In this document: in pieces, positions 17,558-23,114 of the stretch
Layout: every line of letters starts with the position of its first letter
Numbering within the stretch: the stretch's first letter is position 1
NCBI GenBank assembly: GCA_964561005.1
Contig: CAZLNO010000066.1
Span: forward strand, 1-23,114
Origin: CAZLNO01 sp964561005
GTDB taxonomy: Bacteria; Pseudomonadota; Alphaproteobacteria; Kiloniellales; Rhodovibrionaceae
DNA length: 23,114 bases
Direction of reading: 5' to 3'
Translations under genes and position numbers: made by a program
Notes under the pieces: generated by a model
The model's input: the letters and a program-made list of their open reading frames with translations, nothing else
The model's database searches: none
Told to the model about the DNA's origin: nothing

Positions 17558-18499
17558 ATGCGCATCGGCATCGACCTTGGCGGCACGAAGATCGAAGCGA
17601 TCGCCCTGAAGGACGATGACGCTGTCTGGTGCCGACGACGCGTGGCCACGCCGCGCGGCAGTTATACCGGTACGATAGTTCAGGTTCGCAATCTCGTGTG
17701 GCGAATTGAGCATGATTCGCAACGGAAAGCCAGCATCGGCGTCGGCACGCCAGGAGCTATCTCGTCGGCCACGGGCCTGATAAAGAACGCAAATTCAACC
17801 TGGCTGAACGGCCGACCCTTCAATCACGATCTCGCGAGGGCCCTGAACCGTCCGGTCCGCGTGGCCAACGACGCCAACTGCCTGGCTCTCAGCGAGGCGG
17901 CGGACGGCGCGGCCGCCGGCGCCTCGCCGGTGTTTGCCGCGATCCTCGGCACCGGCGTCGGCGGCGGCGTGGTGGTCGGCGGACACCTGGTCGACGGCGC
18001 CAACGCCATTGCCGGGGAATGGGGCCACAACCCCCTGCCCGCCCCGCGGGACGACGAGCGCCCCGGCCCGCCCTGCTATTGCGGCCGCCGGGGCTGCATC
18101 GAGACTTTCCTCTCCGGCCCCGGCCTGGTGGCCGCGCATGCGGCCCGCACCGGCACCGAAGCGCCGGACGCGCAGACCGTGGCGGCCCGGGCGCTGGCCG
18201 GCGACGACGATGCCAAGGCCACGCTGGACCACTATCTGGACCGCCTGGCGCGCGGGTTGGCCGGCGTGATCAACATCCTGGACCCCGAGACCATCGTGCT
18301 CGGCGGCGGCCTGTCCAACATCGCCCGGCTGTACGCGGAGTTGCCGGAGCGACTGGAGGCTTATGTCTTTTCCGACCGGGTCGACACGCGTATCGTCCCT
18401 GCCCTGCATGGCGATTCCAGCGGCGTCAGGGGCGCCGCCCGCCTCTGGTCGGTGACGGAACGGGAGGCGGCCACCCGTCCGCTCGACGCGCAGCCATGA
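17558..18499 (+). CDS. mak: ROK-family sugar kinase, fructokinase (Mak-like)
   Basis: A 313-residue ROK kinase closely following E. coli Mak in wording: MRIGIDLGGTKIE at the N-terminus (phosphate-binding loop), KNANSTWLNG at 76-85, NDANCLALSE at 104-113 with catalytic D105, GTGVGGG at 131-137, EWGHNPLP at 154-161 and CYCGRRGCIETF at 173-184. H157, C173, C175 and C180 form the ROK zinc site. It phosphorylates fructose, probably also mannose or related hexoses, with ATP. The stop overlaps the dinB start in ATGA. The first roughly 95 codons use many A/T-ending and rare codons (ata, cga, agg, cca, gga), while the rest is almost uniformly G/C-ending, so the gene is compositionally mosaic. Other ROK specificities cannot be ruled out. 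Confidence 0.88.
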   Translation: MRIGIDLGGTKIEAIALKDDDAVWCRRRVATPRGSYTGTIVQVRNLVWRIEHDSQRKASIGVGTPGAISSATGLIKNANSTWLNGRPFNHDLARALNRPVRVANDANCLALSEAADGAAAGASPVFAAILGTGVGGGVVVGGHLVDGANAIAGEWGHNPLPAPRDDERPGPPCYCGRRGCIETFLSGPGLVAAHAARTGTEAPDAQTVAARALAGDDDAKATLDHYLDRLARGLAGVINILDPETIVLGGGLSNIARLYAELPERLEAYVFSDRVDTRIVPALHGDSSGVRGAARLWSVTEREAATRPLDAQP

Positions 18500-19773
18500 C
18501 GCCCTCGCCCCCGCTAGCGCTCTGCCGCGACTGCCTGACCCTGTTCGCCGAGCGCCCGGCCGGCCGCTGTCCGCACTGCGCCTCACCGCGGCTTTTCGCG
18601 CATCCGGAACTGGCCACGCTATCGCTGGCGCACCTGGACTGCGACGCCTTCTACGCCAGCGTGGAGAAACGCGACCGCCCGGAGCTGGCGGACCAGCCGG
18701 TCATTGTGGGCGGCGGCCGGCGCGGCGTGGTCGCGGCCTGCTGCTACATCGCCCGCATCCACGGCGTGCGCTCGGCCATGCCGATGTTCAAGGCCCTGGA
18801 GCGCTGCCCGGATGCCGTGGTGCTGCCGCCGGACATGGCGCGCTACCGCGCCGCCGGCCAGCGGGTGCGGGAACTGATGCAGGCCGTCACGCCCCTGGTC
18901 GAACCGCTGTCGATCGACGAGGCCTATCTGGACCTCGCCGGCACGGAGGCACTGCACGGCGGGCCGCCGGCACAAACGCTGGCACGGCTGGCCCTGGACA
19001 TCGAGCGCGAGGTGGGCGTCACCGTCTCGATCGGCCTGGCACCCAACAAGTTCCTCGCCAAGATCGCCTCGGATCTGGACAAGCCGCGCGGCCTCGCCGC
19101 CATTGGCGGGGGCGAGGCCCTGGACTTCCTCGCGGACAAGCCGGTCGGCATCATCGCCGGCGTCGGACCCGCGCTGCAACAGGCGCTGCGGCGCGAGGGC
19201 GTCGAGACCGTCCGCCAGCTCCGCGCCCGGGAGGAGAACGCGCTGATCGCCCGGTTCGGCGCGATGGGGCGACGACTGTATCAGTTCGCCCGCGGCCGGG
19301 ACGACCGCGCCGTCGAGCCGAACGCGCCGGCCAAGAGCCTGTCGGCCGAGACCACCTTCGAGGACGACATCGCCGATCCGAACGAACTGCTGCGCCGCCT
19401 CTGGCCCCTGTGCGAGACCGTCGCCGGTCGGCTGAAGCACGCCGACAAGGCCGGCCGCACGGTGACGCTGAAGCTGAAGACGCGCGACTTCCGCACGCTG
19501 ACCCGCGCCACCCGGCTGTCCGATCCGACGCGGCTGGCGGACCGCCTGTACCGCGCCGCCGAGCCCCTGCTGCGCAAGGAGGCCGACGGGCGGCGGTTCC
19601 GGCTGATCGGCGTGGGGGCGAGCGACCTGACCGACGGCGCGTTCGCCGATCCGCCAGATCTGCTGGACCCCGACCGCGCGCGCCGCGCTCGCATCGAGGC
19701 GGCAATGGACCAGGTGCGGGAAAAGCTGGGCCGCGACGCCGTGGTCAAGGGGCGCGGCTTCGGCCGTCCCTGA
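18496..19773 (+). CDS. dinB: DNA polymerase IV (Y-family) with N-terminal zinc ribbon
   Basis: A 425-residue Y-family translesion polymerase. The first 35 residues form a four-cysteine ribbon (C10, C13, C25, C28) ahead of the polymerase, an extension I recognise from many alphaproteobacterial DinB proteins. The palm carries D48 in HLDCDAFYASVE and D141-E142 in LSIDEAYLD; the little-finger region follows after about residue 275 (SLSAETTFEDDI). It lacks an obvious C-terminal sliding-clamp pentapeptide of the usual QLxLF kind; the end reads KGRGFGRP. The frame is open far upstream through mak, but the ATG at 18496, overlapping the mak stop, gives the start of the zinc ribbon. Translational coupling to mak is implied. 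No LexA box was found directly upstream. Confidence 0.93.
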   Translation: MTPSPPLALCRDCLTLFAERPAGRCPHCASPRLFAHPELATLSLAHLDCDAFYASVEKRDRPELADQPVIVGGGRRGVVAACCYIARIHGVRSAMPMFKALERCPDAVVLPPDMARYRAAGQRVRELMQAVTPLVEPLSIDEAYLDLAGTEALHGGPPAQTLARLALDIEREVGVTVSIGLAPNKFLAKIASDLDKPRGLAAIGGGEALDFLADKPVGIIAGVGPALQQALRREGVETVRQLRAREENALIARFGAMGRRLYQFARGRDDRAVEPNAPAKSLSAETTFEDDIADPNELLRRLWPLCETVAGRLKHADKAGRTVTLKLKTRDFRTLTRATRLSDPTRLADRLYRAAEPLLRKEADGRRFRLIGVGASDLTDGAFADPPDLLDPDRARRARIEAAMDQVREKLGRDAVVKGRGFGRP

Positions 19774-19804
19774 ACCCGCGCCGCCGCGGAGCGGGCCAAG
19801 CGAG

Positions 19805-19834
19805 GGAGCGCGGACAAGCGGCTGCCCGCGCTCC
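19805..19834. terminator. Hairpin between convergent dinB and prx, candidate bidirectional terminator
   Basis: GGAGCGCGG at 19805-19813 pairs perfectly with CCGCGCTCC at 19826-19834 over a 12-base loop. It lies between the 3' ends of dinB and the minus-strand peroxiredoxin gene, the expected place for a shared terminator. No T tract follows on either strand. Confidence 0.45.
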
Positions 19835-19850
19835 GGCGCCCGTCACGGCC

Positions 19851-20507
19851 TCATACAGCCTTCTTGCAGAAGTACCAGTCGGTGTACTTATAGCCCTCGT
19901 CCTGGCGCTTGCGGGCCTCCGCGTAGGTCTTGGGCGGCGGCACGATAACGTCTTCGCCGGGCTGCCAGCCCTCGGGCGTGGCCACCCCTTCGGCGTCCGA
20001 GGTCTGGAGGCTTCGCAGCAGGCGCAGGAATTCGTCGACGCTGCGGCCGTTGGTCATGGGGTAATAGACCATGGCGCGCAGCTTGCCGTCCGGGTCGATG
20101 ACGAACGTGGCGCGCACGGCCGAGGTGTCGCTGGCGCCCGGCTGGATCATGCCATAGGCGTGCGCAACCTGCATCGACAGGTCCTCGATGATCGGGAAGG
20201 GGACAGTGACTCCGAACTTCTCCTCGATGCTGCGCATCCAGGCGATGTGCGCGAAGTTGCTGTCGATCGACAAGCCCAGGAGATCGCAGTTGAGCTTCTG
20301 GAAATCATCGTAGGCCTGGGCGAAGGCCATGAACTCGGTGGTGCACACGGGCGTGAAGTCGGCCGGATGCGAGAACAGGATCAGCCAGCGACCCCTGAAG
20401 TCGGCAAGCGAGCGCGGCCCGTCGGTGGTGTTGGCGTGGAAATCGGGAGCGGGCTCGTTTAGCCTCGGCATCGCCGGCGCGGCCGTCGGCGTCTGGATTT
20501 CGCTCAT
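19851..20507 (-). CDS. Peroxiredoxin, Prx6-type
   Basis: A 218-residue peroxiredoxin that reduces hydrogen peroxide and organic peroxides. The peroxidatic cysteine is C55 in DFTPVCTTE, preceded by the SHPAD turn. The length and the C-terminal extension (WQPGEDVIVPPP, then YKYTDWYFCKKAV) place it in the Prx6 branch rather than the shorter 2-Cys AhpC or the BCP branch. A second cysteine, C214, lies five residues from the end, as in archaeal and bacterial long Prx6 proteins where it can act in resolution. The ATG at 20507 is preferred over one nine codons upstream because GGGAG lies about nine bases before it. An AT-rich promoter region with a candidate iron-responsive box lies about 100 bases upstream. 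Confidence 0.93.
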   Translation of the reverse strand: MSEIQTPTAAPAMPRLNEPAPDFHANTTDGPRSLADFRGRWLILFSHPADFTPVCTTEFMAFAQAYDDFQKLNCDLLGLSIDSNFAHIAWMRSIEEKFGVTVPFPIIEDLSMQVAHAYGMIQPGASDTSAVRATFVIDPDGKLRAMVYYPMTNGRSVDEFLRLLRSLQTSDAEGVATPEGWQPGEDVIVPPPKTYAEARKRQDEGYKYTDWYFCKKAV

Positions 20508-20604
20508 CGGATGGCTCCCATAGTTGGTGTACATGATCGAGGGAAGCGGCGAACATCCGCGCGCCGGTGCGCGGAAGACCCGCGCGCCGTGTTCGGCTTC
20601 GGCT

Positions 20605-20626
20605 GTTATATTAGAATTGTTTTAAA
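20605..20626 (-). promoter_or_regulatory. Prx promoter -10 with overlapping candidate Irr box (ICE)
   Basis: In an AT-rich island, ATTAGAATTGTTTTAAA at 20610-20626 matches 12 of the 14 defined positions of the alphaproteobacterial iron control element (TTTAGAA, three bases, TTCTAAA). On the minus strand TATAAC at 20605-20610 is a good -10 for the peroxiredoxin gene, so the box would overlap the core promoter between -10 and -35. The -35 is weak. The motif match is my reading from memory of the consensus. Confidence 0.4.
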
Positions 20627-20684
20627 TAAAGGAAGCCTTGGCATCTGCGGCAAGACAGCGCAGCACCGACGGCACCGCTCGCGC

Positions 20685-21857
20685 CTACTCCGCCGGCGAC
20701 AGGCGCAGCAGCCGGCCGTCGCGCGCGTCGGTGAGCACGTAGAGCGCTCCGTCCGGCCCCGCGCGCACGTCACGGATGCGCGCGCCGAGGCCGCCCAGCA
20801 GCACCTCCTGGCCGACCACCTCCCGGCCCTCCAGTTCCAGGCGTCGCAGGTGGGTGTGGGCCAGCGCGCCGACGAAGAGGTCGCCGCGCCAGGCGGGAAA
20901 GGCCTCACCGTCGTAGAAGGCCATGCCACTGGGCGCGATCGAGGGGTCCCAGTAGACCACCGGCTGCGTCATGCCGGGGGCGTGGGTGTCCTCGGAGATG
21001 ATGCTGCCGTCGTAGTCGATGCCGTAGGTCACCTCAGGCCAGCCGTAGTTGGCGCCGGGCTTCAGGATGTTGACCTCGTCGCCGCCGCGCGGCCCGTGCT
21101 CGTGGGTCCAGATCGCGCCGTCCTCGGGATGCACCGCCATGCCCTGCACGTTGCGATGACCGTAGGTGAAGATTTCCGGCCGCGCGTCCGCCCGGTCCGC
21201 GAAGGGGTTGTCCGCCGGCACCCTGCCGTCCGGATGCAGACGCAGCACCGCGCCCAGATGGTTGGTCAGGTTCTGCGCCTCGTCCATGTAGTTGCGGCGA
21301 TCGCCCAGGGTCACGAAAAGGTGGCCGTCGCGGCCGAAGGCAAGGCGCGAACCGAAGTGGCCGCTGCCCGGCACCTTCGGATGCGCGCGGAAGATCACCT
21401 CGACCTCGCGCAGGCGCAAGCCCTCGCGGTCCAGGCGCGCGCGGGCCACCTCGGTGCCGGCCCCGCCCGCGCCGGGCGCCGCATACGAGAGGTAGATCAG
21501 GCCGTTGTCCGCGAAGTCCGGATGCAGCGCCACGTCCAGCAGCCCGCCCTGCCCCCTCGCGTAGACCTCGGGCAGCCCCGCGATCGGCTCGGAAAGCGCG
21601 CCGTTCCGGCGCAGCAGTCGCAGCCGGCCCGGCCGCTCGGTCACCAGCATGGCGCCGTCGGGGAGGAAGGCGAGGCCCCAGGGGTGTACCAGCCCGTCCG
21701 CCACGGTCGTCACGCGGAACCGGGCCTGCGCGCTCGCGACCACGTCGCCCGCGGCCGCAAAGGCCTCGCCCGCCAACGCACAGGCGCCGCCGGCCGCCAC
21801 GACAAGCGCCAGAAGCGGGACACGAATGGCCCGCCACCTCGTCCAGCTCTCCATCAT
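20685..21857 (-). CDS. PQQ-dependent aldose sugar dehydrogenase, secreted (YliI-like)
   Basis: A 390-residue six-bladed beta-propeller dehydrogenase. A signal peptide is clear: basic start, hydrophobic core at about 13-29 and an AFA cleavage site near residue 34. Conserved blocks are HPWGLAFLPDG at 58-68, GGLLDVALHPDF at 104-115, GHFGSRLAFGRDG at 166-178 with H167 aligned by motif to the catalytic His of soluble glucose dehydrogenase, TLGDR at 183-187, FTYGHRNVQGMA, and HEHGPRGGDEVN. It oxidises aldose sugars in the periplasm with PQQ. GGGAGG upstream suits either of two adjacent ATGs (21857 or 21854). The reading frame is open upstream through the IS remnant but that part is not homologous. 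No pqq synthesis genes are in the window. Confidence 0.9.
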   Translation of the reverse strand: MMESWTRWRAIRVPLLALVVAAGGACALAGEAFAAAGDVVASAQARFRVTTVADGLVHPWGLAFLPDGAMLVTERPGRLRLLRRNGALSEPIAGLPEVYARGQGGLLDVALHPDFADNGLIYLSYAAPGAGGAGTEVARARLDREGLRLREVEVIFRAHPKVPGSGHFGSRLAFGRDGHLFVTLGDRRNYMDEAQNLTNHLGAVLRLHPDGRVPADNPFADRADARPEIFTYGHRNVQGMAVHPEDGAIWTHEHGPRGGDEVNILKPGANYGWPEVTYGIDYDGSIISEDTHAPGMTQPVVYWDPSIAPSGMAFYDGEAFPAWRGDLFVGALAHTHLRRLELEGREVVGQEVLLGGLGARIRDVRAGPDGALYVLTDARDGRLLRLSPAE

Positions 21858-21974
21858 CCTGCCTCCCAGACTCCGACACGGCCGTCCGTTCGCACCGCGG
21901 ACCGCAAACCATCGCCAGACTGCCCGCGCATTGTGGCGTGCCCGTGATGACGCAGGAGGGAATCGGGAAGGGCA

Positions 21975-22289
21975 ATGGTGGCGGGCGCGCGTCAGGCCGC
22001 GCAGGCGGTCGGGCCGGCCACGGCCGGCATGGTGGACGCCGTCCTGGCCGACGGCCGGCCCGACCTGGCGCTGCGGACGTGCGCGGGGATCCTCCGCCTC
22101 GGCCGGGAGTATGGGACCGACCGGCTCGAGGCGGCCTGCCAGCGCGGGCTGAGCATCAGCGCGTTCAGCTCCACCAGCCTGCAGTCGATCCTCGCCCGCG
22201 AACTGGATCGGGCGCCGGTGCAGGACCGGCCGGCCGCACCGGTCAACGACAACCACGCCAACGTCCGCGGCGCCCCGTATTACCAGTAA
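21975..22289 (+). pseudogene. istA: IstA transposase, C-terminal fragment (IS21 family)
   Basis: About 104 residues correspond to the extreme C-terminus of IS21-type transposases: a helix ending GPATAGMVDAVLADG, then CAGILRLGREYGTDRLEAAC, a SISAFSSTSLQSILARELDR segment and a final NHANVRGAPYY. Complete IstA proteins are roughly 500 residues with helix-turn-helix and DDE core domains, all absent here, so the catalytic part has been lost. An in-frame stop lies upstream at 21948. The fragment ends 16 bases before istB, the normal istA-istB arrangement. It may still be expressed as a short protein but no function is expected. Confidence 0.85.
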
Positions 22290-22305
22290 CGGCGAGGAGG
22301 TGACC

Positions 22306-23085
22306 ATGCTGACGCACCCCACGATGGCGGAGCTCAAGGCCCTCGGCCTGACCGGCATGGCCGAGGCGCTGGCGGAGCAGCTGGACGACAGCTCCGCCCG
22401 GGACCTGCGGTTCGAGGACCGGCTGGCCCAGCTGGTCGACCGGGAGCGCCGGCACCGCGAGACCCGAGGCTACCGCAACCGGCTGCGCCAAGCGCAGCTG
22501 CGGCTGAACGCGCGCATCGAGGACGTCGACTACAGCGCCCAGCGCGGCCTGGACCGCGGCCTGATCGAGCACCTGGCCACCAACCAGTGGATCCGCGACG
22601 GCCGCAGCCTTTTGATCACAGGTGCGAGCGGTTGCGGAAAGTCGTTCTTTGCCTGCGCGCTCGGCGAGAAGGCGTGCCGGGCCAACCTGGCGGTGCGCTA
22701 CTACCGTGTCCCGCGGCTGCTGGAACAGCTCGCCATCGCGCGGGCCGACGGCAGCTACATGCGCCTGCTCAAGAAGCTCGCCCGGGCCGACCTGCTGATC
22801 CTGGACGACTGGGGCCCGGCGGCCATGACCGACCAGCAGCGCCGCGACCTGCTGGAGGTGCTGGACGACCGCTGCGGGTGTGCGGCCACGCTGGTGACCA
22901 GCCAGTTTCCGGTCAGCGAATGGCACGGCCTGATCGGCGAGGCGACCGTGGCCGACGCCATCCTGGATCGGCTGATCCACGGCGCCTACCGGATCGAGTT
23001 GCAGGGCGAGTCCATGCGCAAGCGCTACGCGCGCGCGAACGGCGACAGCAACGGCGAGGAGGAAGCCGGAAGCACCGGGGCGTGA
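22306..23085 (+). CDS. istB: IstB helper ATPase of IS21-family element
   Basis: A 259-residue AAA+ ATPase that, in complete IS21 elements, assists the IstA transposase in target selection. The Walker A motif is GASGCGKS at residues 106-113, Walker B is LLILDDWG at 163-170, and VTSQFP, ILDRLIHGAYRIEL and a basic C-terminus follow as in the family. Length is normal and the frame is intact. A strong GAGGAGG ribosome binding site (22294-22300) lies five bases before the ATG at 22306; the in-frame GTG at 22300 overlaps it and is unlikely. Without a complete IstA next to it, it could only act with IstA supplied from another copy in the genome. Confidence 0.92.
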   Translation: MLTHPTMAELKALGLTGMAEALAEQLDDSSARDLRFEDRLAQLVDRERRHRETRGYRNRLRQAQLRLNARIEDVDYSAQRGLDRGLIEHLATNQWIRDGRSLLITGASGCGKSFFACALGEKACRANLAVRYYRVPRLLEQLAIARADGSYMRLLKKLARADLLILDDWGPAAMTDQQRRDLLEVLDDRCGCAATLVTSQFPVSEWHGLIGEATVADAILDRLIHGAYRIELQGESMRKRYARANGDSNGEEEAGSTGA

Positions 23086-23114
23086 CGGCGCTGACCACAA
23101 GCTCCACAGGGTCC

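Larger units (their letters stand above)
21960..23114 (+). mobile_element. IS21-family insertion sequence remnant, left part deleted, right end beyond window
   Basis: The region carries the last fifth of istA followed by a complete istB in the usual order and spacing, but no N-terminal part of istA and no recognisable left terminal repeat. The left boundary falls at about 21950-21980, where an in-frame stop (21948-21950) precedes the IstA-like sequence, only about 100 bases upstream of the sugar dehydrogenase start. The right terminal repeat is not visible before the window ends. The element cannot transpose by itself. Confidence 0.8.

Noticed and set aside
20511..21947. Long plus-strand frame opposite the sugar dehydrogenase
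   Set aside because: Composition is His/Arg/Gly-rich with no motifs, and the minus strand encodes a full signal peptide and propeller motifs.
22300..22305. GTG start for istB at 22300
   Set aside because: It overlaps the strong GAGGAGG ribosome binding site that is properly spaced for the ATG at 22306.

Overview
The window is a high-GC, gene-dense stretch of chromosome from an alphaproteobacterium, most likely from the Rhodospirillales or a close relative. I infer this from the adjacent divK and pleD genes, a DNA polymerase IV with an N-terminal zinc ribbon, a pyrB-pyrC pair whose PyrC lacks the dihydroorotase HxH metal motif, and the run plsY-dprA-topA-rnr. No rRNA, tRNA or CRISPR array was seen. 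The species cannot be named from the sequence.

Layout. Positions 3-488 hold ruvX. Positions 555-3441 hold an accessory-looking block: an AEC-family carrier, a class III CoA-transferase and a VapB/VapC toxin-antitoxin pair. Positions 3497-12891 form a same-strand housekeeping run: pyrB, pyrC (non-catalytic type), plsY, dprA, topA and rnr. Positions 13076-14951 hold a lipoprotein-like S41 processing peptidase (own promoter) and rpmG (strong promoter and a clear intrinsic terminator). Positions 14952-15586 are a non-coding, repeat-rich interval with two copies of a long palindromic repeat, a second repeat-like element and an 18-bp palindrome. Positions 15587-17402 are the minus-strand divK-pleD operon. 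Positions 17558-19773 hold a ROK fructokinase gene overlapping dinB. On the minus strand follow a Prx6-type peroxiredoxin (19851-20507) and a secreted PQQ-dependent sugar dehydrogenase (20685-21857). The right end (about 21960-23114) is an IS21-family remnant with the C-terminal part of IstA and an intact IstB.

Functionally the window is mostly nucleotide, lipid and nucleic-acid housekeeping plus cell-cycle and c-di-GMP signalling. The parts most worth following are the PyrC without its HxH ligands, a candidate Irr (iron) box overlapping the peroxiredoxin promoter, the palindromic repeat cluster after rpmG, a carrier plus CoA-transferase pair, -10 boxes placed for leaderless transcripts, and a sharp codon-usage break inside the fructokinase gene. 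I did not find a clear new multi-gene defence or biosynthetic system; all large genes fall in recognisable families.
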